Shown one piece after another: positions 25,544 through 37,000 of a stretch of 64,000 nucleotides of DNA. Made by a program: the position numbers and the translations under genes. The stretch lies in contig QEYB01000766.1 in the NCBI GenBank assembly GCA_017562135.1, positions 248,001 to 312,000 of the forward strand. The letters are read 5' to 3'. The stretch comes from Dipylidium caninum. Taxonomy: Eukaryota > Platyhelminthes > Cestoda > Cyclophyllidea > Dipylidiidae. Numbering within the stretch: position 1 is the stretch's first letter; each line of letters begins with the position of its first letter. The notes beneath the pieces were generated by a model. That model was not told the origin of the DNA and made no database searches. It saw only the letters and a list, made by a program, of their open reading frames with translations.

Positions 25544-26409
25544 CCCGCGATCATTCACGTATATGCAATCTGTTTTTCGACAATGGACTGAGTCCTGTAT
25601 TTATTAAATATTTTATTGTTTGGGACATGCTGCACTTGGTAGAAATACTAAAATAAATAAATATCTGTGTACTTTTAAATGCTCTCAGTACTTCTACAGT
25701 CGGCGATGTGGGTGATTAGGACTGGCCGCCTCCTGAGCCTCATTGCGACTCGAGCGGCATTTACTGTTGGTTCCTTTACGTTCGGTCTACTTAAAATAAC
25801 TGAAGGCTTGTCATACCCAGATCGCGGTAGAAGAGTCTTCCCACGGCCCCTGAGAGGGCGTCGTTGCTCATGTAGAACACCGAGGGTCTTCCCTTAATGG
25901 TGCTGACGTGGGGCGGTTGGCATTACCAGTTTCTGACCGTTGCGAAATGTTTCACCTTTCGCCCGGGGGAATTATTTGAGTCTTATAATTCGATTCTCGC
26001 ATGGGGTTCGAGGCTGTGTGGGTCGTCATAACACTCTTAGAGCTTGGGAGTGTAAGTCAAGTATTGTGGCACATGTTTCAAGTATAATGATCCTTCTAGT
26101 ACGGCCGTGCTACGTGAGGCCGGGTGTACTGTCGAGTGATCTAATGCACTTAGGGCTTTGTGACGAACCCGGGAAGACGTTAATTATTTACAACCGCACA
26201 AGACCTGTTTGATGTCCATCTCCATTGTTTACAACGCTAACACCCTTGCAACAACTGGACCCTTAAAGATATAAAAATAGTTTTTAAACATATATATTAA
26301 AGTAGTGCTGTTTTAATACATGAGATGCATAGTGCCTAATTCAACTGTTCGCAGGCCTACTTCTACCGCTAAGAGCTTCTGCAGTCATCGGGAGCCACGC
26401 GCTACCACT
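25544..26409. other. Intergenic, BRCA1 3' flank to VPS45 start
   Basis: AATAAA at 25652 marks the likely BRCA1 3' end. The remainder, GC-richer around 25.7-26.2 kb, has small overlapping frames but no recognisable product. A TTCGCAG acceptor-like site at about 26353 lies upstream of the VPS45 ATG and could receive a 5' UTR exon or spliced leader. Confidence 0.5.
25652..25657 (+). other. Poly(A) signal, BRCA1
   Basis: AATAAA about 110 nt after the BRCA1 stop, in a locally AT-rich stretch. Confidence 0.55.
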
Positions 26410-28253
26410 ATGGACATTTACGAATCCGTGCGTACCTACTTTACCAAGATGTTTTCCATTCCACCTGGCGTGAAGGTGCTTGTTTTGGATGAAGAAACCC
26501 TGACGATATTGAGCGTCGTTATGACTTTTTCGGAAATTATGGAGCAGGACATCTTTCTTGTGGAGAGGATTAGAGCCCCCAGAGAACCAGTCAATCACCT
26601 CACTGGAGTTTACTTTGTTCGGCCTACGAATGAAAACGTAATACTGCTATCACAGGAGCTCAAGTCGCCGAAATATGCCTCATATTATCTCTTTTTAGTC
26701 ACGCCTTATCTAAACAGTTACTTAAACAACTTGCAGAAGCTGACACTCATGAAGTCGTTGTGGAGGTTCAGGAATTTTTTGCTGACTTCCTGGCACTTTC
26801 ACCGCATCTGGTTTCGATTGAACGTCCTATTTGTTTCTGCTCGCCCTCAGATGTAGTTCCAGAGGTTCTATCCCGCTCGACCAACGCCATCACCGCTGTG
26901 CTTCTCACTCTTCAGTGGTCCCCTCAAATTCGATACCAACAATCGTCAGCTCCGTGCCGCCTCTTGGCCGAATCCGTCCGTTCATTTTGCTCTCGCGAGA
27001 CGGATTTGTTCGATTTTCGAAAACCAGACCCCACTCCTGTTCTTTTAATCATTGACAGACGCCAGGATCAAATCACGCCCCTTCTTACTCAGTGGACATA
27101 TGAGGCTATGATTCACGAACTTATCGGAATTAAAAATAACCGCGTCGTCTTCTCCGTTCCCACCAGTGCTACGAATAAAATGTCTGAATTGACATTGTCT
27201 CGAAAGTTTGATGACTTCTTTAGTAAAAATCAGTACCTCAATTTTGGGGAGATTGGCCAAGCAATCAAGGATCTAGTGGCCAATTTTCAGAAGGTCACTA
27301 AGAAGGTAGATGCGGAAAATGCGAAGTCGATTTCTGATCTTAAAGGTTTGCTAGAGAATTATCCAGCCTTTCGTAAGGCATCTGGAACGGTTGAAATGCA
27401 TGTCACAATCGTATCGGAACTGTCCCGAATCGTAAAAGAACGGTCCCTGTTGGAAATTAGTGAAGTAGAACAGGAGCTCGTTTGTCAAAACACCCACTCC
27501 ACTAGCTTTACTCGGATTCGTTCTTTAGTATCGGATCCGAGAATAAAAGTTAGTGATGCTTTACGTCTTGTCATTCTTTACGCCCTACGTTACGAATTAA
27601 ATCATCGAGAAATATCGGTGTTGTCTACAGCTCTTGTGCAACGAGGTGTTTCCAAAAGCGACATCCATGTTATTGAACACCTTAGCAACAATCCATGCGG
27701 TCAAAAACGTGGGTTAGCTCCAGATATTCTTTCTACGGTTCGAGACGTCGGTTCTAATCCTTCCGTTTCCAACGCAACTAACGCCGTTACCTCTATTACT
27801 AAACGGCTTGTAAAAGGACGAAAAAATGTTGAAAATGTCTACACGCAGCACGAACCCTTGCTCCTTGGTATTCTGCGTGAATCTTTTCAAGGACATCTAC
27901 AGGAATCAGCTTATCCAACATTGGATTTTGGACAGAGGGGTCCTTCCTCTTCGCCAGCTAAGAAAATATTTGTTTTCGTCCTTGGTGGGGTGACTTACGA
28001 GGAGTCTCGCGCCGTGCACAAGTTGATGACCTCTGTGTCTGGGCTTAATATTGTACTCGGTGGCACTATGGTGCACAATTCGGAATCCTACCTAAATCAA
28101 CTTCGCTCGGAATCACATTCAGAATTGCAGGCCGAGGATGTTGAAACCATTCCAAGCGTGAGATCCACGTCAATTCGACTTGGAACCTCATTGGGTTTTT
28201 CAAAACTAGGCAAATCATCTTCGAATAAAACACAATATTCTCTTCTCCATTAG
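26410..28253 (+). CDS. VPS45: VPS45, Sec1/Munc18-family vesicle fusion protein (one frame break)
   Basis: This SM protein binds syntaxin-16-type SNAREs for trans-Golgi and endosome fusion. The chosen start gives MDIYESVRTYFTKMF, matching the family N-terminus. An in-frame ATG at 26320 would add 30 non-conserved residues. The conserved core includes RPTNENV, LAEADTHEVVVEVQEFFADF, PVLLIIDRRQDQITPLLTQW, ENYPAFRKASGTV, EVEQELVCQN, GRKNVENVYTQHEPLL and VFVLGGVTYEE. Corrected length is about 614 aa (human 570). The reading frame breaks at the T-run 26692-26696: upstream PKYASYYLF and downstream SHALSK align perfectly with the family if one T is added, and no intron can explain it because the only candidate would be 20 nt. 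The gene is otherwise intronless and intact, so an assembly indel is likelier than pseudogenisation, although an intronless retrocopy is an alternative. AATAAA follows at 28417. Confidence 0.92.
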
Positions 28254-28416
28254 TCTCTTGATAACTTTATTTTTAACGCCTTATGTGATATTTCGCCTAC
28301 TTTATGGTCTTGTTCTTCTTCTGTGTTGTCTATATTGTATAAAAGTATGCTCTATTGTGGTTGCATTCTGGATTTTTTTGTTTGTTTTCAATTTCTTGAA
28401 ATTGATGAGTGACTCA

Positions 28417-28443
28417 AATAAACTTATAGAATGTTTAATTTAG
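28417..28443 (+). promoter_or_regulatory. Poly(A) signal closely followed by splice acceptor between VPS45 and MRPL10
   Basis: AATAAA (28417-28422) ends 21 nt before an AT-rich acceptor, TTTAATTTAG, ending at 28443, which is itself 3 nt before the MRPL10 ATG. Close coupling of upstream polyadenylation and downstream trans-splicing is the known mark of polycistronic units in animals that use a spliced leader, flatworms included. A cis-spliced 5' UTR exon would be the alternative, but it would have to lie inside or before VPS45. Confidence 0.5.
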
Positions 28444-28446
28444 GAA

Positions 28447-30629
28447 ATGGTGTGCATATACCCTCGAGCATTTCCGCTGCCGACTTCTTTCGCATCCTTT
28501 CGCCAGTCTGTTCGATGTCGTTATGTTCCTTCTCCAGGCACTCTCGAACAGCGATTGTTTCGAGAGGTTACGAAACCTGTTTACCGTGAACCAAAACTTA
28601 GTCGTCAGGAGAAGTATATAGCTATCCATGAAGAGTACCAGAAACGGGTAAGACAGATTAACTAAGGGTAGCAATTCAAGAATAGGGGTGACATTACCTG
28701 TCATTTTTCCCATTTTAGGTTAATCAAAACCCTTACCGCAGCTTTCTTGTCAGAAAAGCCAAAATTGATTTCTACGACAAGGCGGATGGACGTATGGTGC
28801 TTATTTTTCAACCGCTCTTCTGCTTCCCGTGGGAACTACTGCCAGTGAAAAATAAACTTTTTGAGAATGGTTTTCGTTTTCGTAGATTTCCAATTACTGT
28901 CCTAAAGTGAGTTTTCCCCCCATTTAACTTGTTTTCCAACAATAGGCTATTCACGACTTAAATGATTGTTTTCTTTAATGTGACATTAAGATCTTTTATT
29001 TTATTCCTTATCTCTGACTTCTTTTTACGTTTCTCAATTGTGACATTAAAGTTCAAGTTGTTTACCGGCAGATTTTATAAATTTATTTTGTCCTATGTGC
29101 TCCCATCGAGTGAATAGAATATTTAGAACGCTTTCCTCTTGCGAAATTTCGGCGTTCTAGTGTCTTGTTCTAATCTGTGGGAAGTAACTCATTTTTTGGA
29201 CTCTTAGTTTTATAAAACTAATCTTTGATTCCTTTGGATATCAAACCACATAATAGGTTCGGAAGGGATTCATTATTATCTCGAATGTATCTGTCCATTG
29301 TCTTCGATTAAAAAACCATTGTTTAGAGAAGCCGCTCAGGGAACAAAGTGGGAAACTTTTGCTGACACGGTACTTCGGGAACCAATTCCCAATCTCTATC
29401 TCTTTGGGAACGCCAGCCCACAAATGTGTGCCACCGCACTCGCTATCACGGGCCGAACACGATTCTTCGTTCTTTTGGGTGAGCCATCATTTACCGTTAA
29501 GTACACCCTTTTCTACTATTTTGTTGTTGGTCGGCTTTTTAACATTTGGCGTTGGAATCGTAAAATTTCTAATAATGTTTTAAATCATAAAGAAACGATA
29601 AAGTTTCGTGGTCCAATCAATTTTATGTTTTAGCACAGTGCCTGTTATCAGTATGTGTTAATTGGATCGGTAGGATTGACACTTAACCATTTAGCGCCTG
29701 GCGTCGTAAATAATTCAATGGCTAGTGAGTCCCCACAAAGCAGGAGCAAATGCAACTCTGATATTTCGTATTTCTTCAAGATCGCTGAAAAACTCTGTTC
29801 CTAAATCACAGACGTGAACGATTAAGTTACCGAAGAATGTCACCCATTTCTTTTCTCGGGAAGGCTCTTGCTTTTTAAAACGAACCACTCAAGTCTTAAT
29901 TAGTGGATAAATTAGCTGATGCTAACATTAAAATTGTATGCAAATCGACGTAGATAACTTCCGATTTTACCTCTCATCATGTCAATACAATTGAATTTGG
30001 TATTGTTTTGATTTGCACATTTCGTACATGTGTTTTACTATTAGGATAGAATCTGACGTTTTAGTACTTATTTATTTGGTGGATATTTTCAGGTAAGTCG
30101 GTAGTGTACATTCAATTTGATCTAGGTCATATTTTTCAAGTCTTATATAATTGCCTTCTTTCTATTTGATCCATCCTTACTTCGGACATTTTCTTTCCTA
30201 AGCAATGACACCGCCTCTGTGGCGGACCTCAGAAAGTTTTTTTAATACCACAATTCGTAAACCCATTTTTGAGCGACCCTTCCCCTTCCATACTTACCAA
30301 TGAATCCACTATTTACCACAGGACTCTGTGCCTGCACGTTTTATATTAACACTCTAGGTGGAGTGATCGAAAATCGTATAATGACTCGAGAAGAAGTGAA
30401 GAAATACGCTACTCTCGGTGATTTGGCCACCCTTCACAGTGAGCTTTTAAGTTTGTTGCAACAACCTCTTATGGAAACGTTACGACTCCTCAACCATCAC
30501 GGCGACCACTTGTCAGCGCTCCTACAATGCCATGCCAAACCACTTGACGGGGCCAAAAACAGTGGCGAGGAGAGTGATTCTTCGAGCAGCGAATCATCCG
30601 ATAGCGACTCCGACAGTAAAGAGCATTAG
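28447..30629 (+). CDS. MRPL10: Mitochondrial large-subunit ribosomal protein uL10m (MRPL10)
   Basis: This is the stalk-base protein of the mitochondrial 39S subunit, which anchors the L7/L12 stalk. Predicted exons are 28447-28647, 28719-28906, 29327-29478 and 30322-30629, joining in phase to 282 aa (human 261). The family resemblance is moderate but follows the right order: a basic N-terminus suited to mitochondrial import, a KNKLFENGFRFRRFPITVLK segment matching the family's helix and strand before the conserved Phe-Pro, NLYLFGNASP, a GG-centred loop (INTLGGVIENR), and the C-terminal YATLGDLATLHSELLSLLQQ followed by LSALLQ. The tail is a Ser/Asp/Glu-rich stretch ending at 30629. It lies 190 nt downstream of VPS45 with an acceptor immediately before the ATG, suggesting co-transcription. 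AATAAA occurs at 30696. Confidence 0.82.
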
Positions 30630-30695
30630 TTTCTCTGGCTCTCGCTATTCATGTACATATTTGCCCTATAATTGAGTGTCCAGTCCCTCACTATA

Positions 30696-30701
30696 AATAA
30701 A
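30696..30701 (+). other. Poly(A) signal, MRPL10
   Basis: AATAAA about 65 nt downstream of the MRPL10 stop codon. Confidence 0.6.
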
Positions 30702-31497
30702 CCTACTGAGCGCCCACAATATGCGCTACATTCATTGTGGCTGTGGGTGTTTCCAGATTTATAAATCATTTTTACTCTCTTTGGCCAAGCTACAGAATCG
30801 CTTGTCGGTGACTTGACAATTCGGCTCCGAGGCAACTCATTGCTTTGACGTACATGTAGCAGCAATAGCAAGTTACCAGAGTAAGGGCAGGTACGTACCC
30901 TTAAGACGCTGAGTTAGTAAATTTCATCTGTAAGACAATAAGTGATTAGTTAAACCTCAATTACTTTTGAAAGTGACACCGACTTTAGTTAAAAAGAAAT
31001 GTCCTAGAAGGCAGGTCTGCAGCGGGATACCCTCTATGCGAGTGAGAAGCACGACCTGTCTATCAAAATAAACTATCAATAAACATTTGGTCTAGGGCAT
31101 TCTTTATTTCTCATTTTTACGACAAAATGAATACATAATTTAACGTTGCACGGGTCCGCGGCGTCTACCAATGAGGCAGCAATTGTAGCTCGTTGAAAAT
31201 CGTAAGTTGAGTTGACTTACTGATACTTGCACAAATGCATGTTTAGATGACCTGATCAGATCGAATGTAAAGATCTCGGAAAGGTGGGGTGCCATTTAAA
31301 AGGAATCATTGAAGTTGAGATGGAAGCTTGAGGGAGAGACGTTCAAAAACGGGTGTCGCTCCAATGTATTGGAGCGGAGATCTTCAGAAAAGTGACACTT
31401 ATAGTGGGAGAGGTAACCGTGCAACCAAGCATTATGGATGAGGGAGGGTCACGGTGAGTACTAGTTTAGAAATGCGCACAAAAGTAGAGCTAGTTTG
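30702..31497. other. Convergent intergenic region between MRPL10 and BRK1
   Basis: Contains 3' flanks of both convergent genes. A TTTATT on the + strand at about 31103 could be the reverse-strand AATAAA of BRK1. No coding segment was recognised. Confidence 0.45.
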
Positions 31498-31755
31498 TCA
31501 ATGTTCGACCGCAGCAGCGTTTCGTTGGATATGTTCGTGAATAGTCACATTGTAGGCCGTATGCGCATCGAGGCGATCCATTTTGCGTTCGAGAATTTTA
31601 ATGCGGTTGTCCATTTGGGCAAGTCTTAGTCGACAAGAAGAATGGAATCGGTTCAGAAATTCTACGACCGTTTTTAAGCTGGTGCATATGGTTTCGCTAT
31701 TTTCTCTATTTGTCCAGTCCTCCTGAATTTCGTTGGAGTAGTCCGACGGGTCCAT
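31498..31755 (-). CDS. BRK1: BRK1 (BRICK1/HSPC300), WAVE/SCAR complex subunit
   Basis: This is the small coiled-coil subunit of the WAVE regulatory complex, which controls Arp2/3-driven actin branching downstream of Rac. It is 85 aa in a single exon (human 75 aa). Conserved signature segments are EIQEDWTNRE at residues 8-17, then VVEFLNRFHSSCRLRLAQM and a heptad-like C-terminal helix (IKILERKMDRLDAH) that forms the trimeric coiled coil with WAVE and ABI. The start at 31755 was chosen because homology begins a few residues later. An in-frame ATG 25 codons upstream (31830) would add a non-conserved hydrophobic and basic stretch and is probably 5' UTR. The C-terminal ten or so residues exceed the family length. 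Confidence 0.93.
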   Translation of the reverse strand: MDPSDYSNEIQEDWTNRENSETICTSLKTVVEFLNRFHSSCRLRLAQMDNRIKILERKMDRLDAHTAYNVTIHEHIQRNAAAVEH

Positions 31756-34097
31756 TGTGTGCGAACGGGTTAACGTGGGAGGGAAAAATCTGACGAGAGA
31801 TAAGTGTGTAACGAATCGACTCCGCACCAACGCCGTGTTGAGTGAATTCGGCTATAAGTCATGATTGTAAGCTTATAGACCTCCAAAGTTTTTTTGGTTT
31901 GAACCAATGAGCCTGGAAGTACGCAGCAAACCAAAAACGACATGCTTCAACCCAATGTTAAAAATCCACATTTCATTGCTAAAATTAAATTGTACAAACA
32001 CATGAGTGATAGGAAGTTCTAGGCAAGTTTTAACTAGGCATTGGGAAGTAACACATCGAGTCACCAGCAAAAAGTGGATCATTATTTCGGCGAAAAGCCA
32101 CTCTCAAAAATGATAAATATGGCCTCATCGATCTCCGCAATGCCATGGCGTGCGACGCACGACAGGAGCAACTTCATAACCATCTAAACCCTGAGCTTTG
32201 CGCTTGATTATCCTGTTTACTTAATCTTCCCCTTGCCTGCAACATGTTGACAAACTGCATATGTTAGACATTATGAGTAATATATCATAATGCCACCTGT
32301 GTTCACGCCTTGAATTTTTGCTCTATAAACAAAAACCATGTGTCGAATTAAATTTTTAATTAGAACCGGAAACAACCTTTAACACTGCGTTAACCGTTAA
32401 GACAACGTTAACCGTTAATATTAATTAGGTTCTTAGCGGGATAGTGTTGCTTTTGTGGCATTCAATTTTTGCGCAGACTAAAGCTTTTCCGCTTGTCTTT
32501 AGAGCCAGCATCGCGTCAGGGAAGTGAAACAAACTATCTAAATCGTTTGTGTAAATGGTTTTGATGGGAAACTGATCTACCTTTGTAATTGTTAATGCAA
32601 AACATTATATAGTTGTTTGTACAAATCATTTATGGTGCGCGATTTTGTCTTTGACTTGAGTTGACTTAGGGAGCCATTATTTAAGCTCTTATGACTCTCT
32701 GTTTCGACTCGGTGCTATGAACAGAAACTCTTAGTTCAATTCGACGGCACTTTTGCTATCCAATAATCATTAGAAATAGGCATGTCTTCTCTACGAGGAT
32801 CGTGTTACCCAAAAATGGCTTATTATAGTTGGATTTAACCGTTAGTGAACTACTTAGGACGGGCGGTACGTTTGATAGTTCAGCGGGTTTTTCATGCAGT
32901 TTTATTTAAATAAATTTAATAGTTACCAAACGCGTTACATGCTGGAAGTCAAATAGGAGGGGTAAAGGTTTTTTGTTTTTTTTCTGTTCAGACAATTAAG
33001 AAAGGATCTGTGGAAGTTTTTACAAATAAAATGGAGGAGTTGTAAATTCGTTCGCCTTCTGTAGCCGGTGCTGAACGTCTGCCTATTTCTCCCATTAGGA
33101 GCCTTTCAATTATGCTTTCCTTATTCTGAGCACATCACTGTAAAGTCCGTGGAGCACTATTGACCAAACTCTTCACTCTATCACTAATTCTATCACCGGC
33201 AACCTCCAATTAATGAATCGCCTACGAATAATATCTTGTGTCTGTCTCACCCTGACTGAAAATGCGAAGATCACCCCATAAAGGCCGTCGGCATCTCTTC
33301 AAATGTATATTTACTCAAGATATGCGCCCCGGAAAAAAAATGAAAACCATAAACATGAGTTTGGGCCAGAGGCCAAATCATAACAGCCTCGCTTGAAGCA
33401 AAGTCAGAATGGGTCGGACTCTCTTAATGCTAGCTGTAGCACCTCGGCCTATACTCTCTACTAGCTTGACAGTGGCCGATTTGGTAGGTCATGGGTGGTG
33501 ACTTCTCAAACACCCCAAATACTAGTTACTTTTCTCCACCCTCTTGTACATGCCACATAGCTCGTCTAGCGCTCATGGGTAAATGCACTTACAATAGTAA
33601 AGAAAAGCATTTAGTGTGTAATCATCATTTATCAGTTGTCAGGATTCTGGCTCTTTAAACCACTAATGAACTCGACACGCGCAAGCTCTTTCCTTTTACG
33701 TTCTCTGCATTCGCACACTCCTATAAATAATAATAACCGCAGGCACATACGCCTATCCACACAAACACATGCACACGAACGGGGGTAGAAAGATATGAAA
33801 TCACGAATGCGTGAGGATAAGTAGGAAGGCCCGAGTGAAGTGAAGTAGAATTGAGGAAATGTAGTGCTGGAGGGGTACAAGCTTCAAATCTATTGGGATT
33901 GAAATTGAGCGACTATACGCGAACACGTCTCCGCCACTACTGCCTTCACACTCTCCTCTTCGTAGCCAAGAAAAATTAAGACGACAGTGACATAAGAGGA
34001 GCGAGAGAAAGGGTGTTTAATTGAGGATTGATGGTGAGAATGGTAATCAGAAGCCAAGTTGCTGGAGTGATGCAAATAAGGGCAGGGAGCAGTCCAG
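31756..34097. other. Intergenic, BRK1 5' flank to DPYD 3' flank
   Basis: About 2.3 kb, AT-rich, with no supportable exon. It should contain the BRK1 promoter on its left. A reverse-strand ATTAAA (TTTAAT at about 34016) could be the DPYD poly(A) signal on its right. A duplicated CGTTAACCGTTAA lies at about 32.4 kb. Confidence 0.5.
32388..32418. repeat. Tandem 13-bp repeat at 18-bp spacing
   Basis: CGTTAACCGTTAA is present exactly twice, at 32388-32400 and 32406-32418. Each copy contains the palindrome GTTAAC and an overlapping CCGTTA (Myb-like core). It lies about 650 bp upstream of the BRK1 start and could be a regulatory pair. Confidence 0.5.
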
Positions 34098-37000
34098 TTA
34101 AAGCGCCGGAGGAATGCCGCGTTTGGGCACGTAGGGTGTCGTGCGTTCCACCATCTGGATGCAGTTGGGCACGGGACAAACGGAGAAGCAGAGAGCGCAA
34201 CCGGTGCAGTCGGCCTCGCGCACCACCGGCAAGTGGGTCTTCGCGTCGAAGTCGATTGCCTGGTATCCCGTGTCGTTGCATGTCATGTAGCACTTGCCGC
34301 AGTTGATGCACATCGCCTCGTCCACCAGTGCCACCACCTGTCCCGCAGGCCACAGCCAAAAGTAAATAATTTTCATTAAACCTTTGCGTTGCCCGTTGCA
34401 CTGCCGCCATTTCATCTATCAAGCTTGATCGAGGCCCCTCGACGATATGCTTTCCCCGCCCCCTGTCGACTACCAGATCGCATGAAGAGAAAACTATTCT
34501 AGTTCGCAGCGGGTAGCATGTTTTCTGACACAACACTTAATCTATCAAGTGCACAGAATTTGTGTACAGAAAAGCATTCCTCCTTAATCAAAAAACCACG
34601 AGAACTGTCTGTCTGCTCGTGAGAAGCGGATGAGAGTGAGTGAGTGAGTTGAACAAACGGGAGGCGACAGTGGAAAAAAACTCACGTGTTCCTTGTTGTT
34701 CAATTGGCCGTAGGTGCCAATTTTGTCGAGAGCGCGTCCGATAATTTTGGAGACGGTAGGGGTTGAGGAGGTTGGTACGGGACGGAGGAGGCGTCGGTCC
34801 AGTTGGCGCTCAGCAGAGGCTATGGAGACACCGCCGGCAGATCGCTCGCACTCCCGCGCCCACCGTGCAGCACGCACCGCTCGTGCAGGCCCGAAGTTGG
34901 GCAGGTGCTGATCCGACAGCGTCTCCTCGCACTTGACATCCTTGCCTCGTTGTTGCCGCTCTCCCAGATCTGCTGTCTGGAAATTCCAATGCTCTACAAC
35001 AGAATGTGTACTTGGTTATACACATCCCCGTACCTGCAAACATAAATTCGACGTAAGAAGACTCGAAAGTTCCCCCTATAATCGCTGAATTAGGGGACTC
35101 GTAGATTTTAAGGTGCGCACTCATCGACTGCCGACGTCAACGAGTTCTCGGTTTTGACAGATTACGTTAAGCACTATGGCGTTTTTGGGCCACTCGAATA
35201 AACTTTCACATCCATCGGTGATGCACAAACGAAAACTTTTATGAAAGCCACCTTCAACGCCACATGTGGCAACCAAGGAAGTTGTAGCGGTAGGTGCAGT
35301 GAGCAAGGATGCTCCTATCTCTATGCTCTACAGCCGAGAGACTGTTTTAACGTCTGTCTCTCGACTCTAACCCTGGCGCGCCCAAAAAATCTTTAAAAAG
35401 AGGTGCGGTTGTACGCCTGGGAGTTCATTCCAATCTTCCGACTAGGCCCGTCGGAGTCTGGACGTCTTCCATGCAAAAGTGACAGTTGCAGCAAAAAATT
35501 GGTTAATACTATATGACTATGCTTGAAAGCGAAGTTGAAACGGTCAATGAGACTTCTACACTAAGTCAATCAGTGCAATTCCTGCGCCCCACACGCTTGT
35601 GTGGTAGGTTGGATTGTGGGGTGGATCAGAGGCTCTACCATCGTCTGCGATGCGTCTTAAACCTTCGGCACTCTTCTTACCTCCAGTCGCTACCCTCGGT
35701 GACTCGCACGCACCTCACGCGTAAACATTTACCCGCCGAAATCGGCGCCTTTTTAATTAGATCCATTAATAATTCACCTTGTCATTTAATAGCGTCATCA
35801 GTGAAATTCCTTACATGCACTTAACTCGTCGAGTTGGTGATTACGATAGCTTTCCGACTGAGAACTGCGCTGATACTCTTGGTTCTGAATGCCACGTCAA
35901 GCCTCCGTCACAACAAGAACATGCTTTGGGAAAATTCCGAATAGCCTTGAAGGTGATGCTTACATGGCAGCAAGCGGATGCAGAATGACTTTACTCTAAA
36001 CCCTTTTCGGCAGAGGAGGGGAAGGGGAGACTTGACGAAATGAAATAATGAGCAGGAGTACCTTTTCGTCCATCCAAATAGAGAGCAGCTTTCAGGCCAG
36101 TCACCATGTCCTCGATTATTGTGAAGTCCTGGTTTTGAATGGCGCTAGAAACCTACGGGCGACCGAGGAAACAAACAGGAAAGAGTCAGAATTAACGAAG
36201 GGCAAGTTGAAGAGAAGGAAGAGGGACAAGGTTGCGGAAGCTCACTTGCAACAGAGAAGCACCAGCCTGTAGGAACTGCATGCCTGCCTCGGCGGAGTCG
36301 ATGCCCCCGGTGGCCAGGATGGGAAAACCGGGCAAATTGTTGGCGATGTGGCTCACCGCACACAGAGCCATGGGGCGGATCAAGTTGCCCGACAGGCCGC
36401 CATAGGCAGTACGGCGCGCCTTCCCCACACGTGGCCAGGGCGAGGAGTCGCTGTCCAAGTGCATAAAGCCGGATACCGTGTTAATTACTGTGGCCCCGTC
36501 TGCGCCGCCCTCCTGCGCTGCCCGTGCGATCAGTAGGATGTCGCCTACGTTGGGTGTCAACTTCGCGAACACCGGAATCTTCGGACCGGCAACTTTTTTC
36601 ACCCACCCGCAGATCTCCCTCACCAAACGAGGGTCCTGGCCGCAAGCCAGACCCATTCCTCGCTCCCTCATTCCGTGGGGACACGAGAGGTTCAACTCTA
36701 ACGCGTCCGGACCTCCCATTAACGCGAGCTCTGCGATTTCTCGCCAGTCCGCCTCATCGAACTTCGCCATTATGCTCGCAATCATTCTCTTCTCGGGGAA
36801 GTCCCGTTTCAGCTCCTTTATACTCTGGACCCAGTATGCCGCTGTCTTCTCGCTAATCAACTCGATGTTGCAGAATCCAGACTGATCTGGCCCGTAAAGA
36901 TGACCTCCAGTGGGACCACGCACAATGCGTGGCGAGACGTTGGTCACCAGATCCTTGTCCAATCCGAAGGTCTTGGTCACCGCGAAACCCCAACCCGCTT

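Noticed and set aside
25790..26220. Locally GC-rich segment that resembled a possible rRNA-like fragment
   Set aside because: No conserved rRNA helix or tRNA A/B box arrangement could be confirmed by eye.
26698..26717. Possible 20-nt intron explaining the VPS45 frame change
   Set aside because: Too short for any known animal intron, and removing it would delete residues that align with the family. A one-base indel explains the data better.
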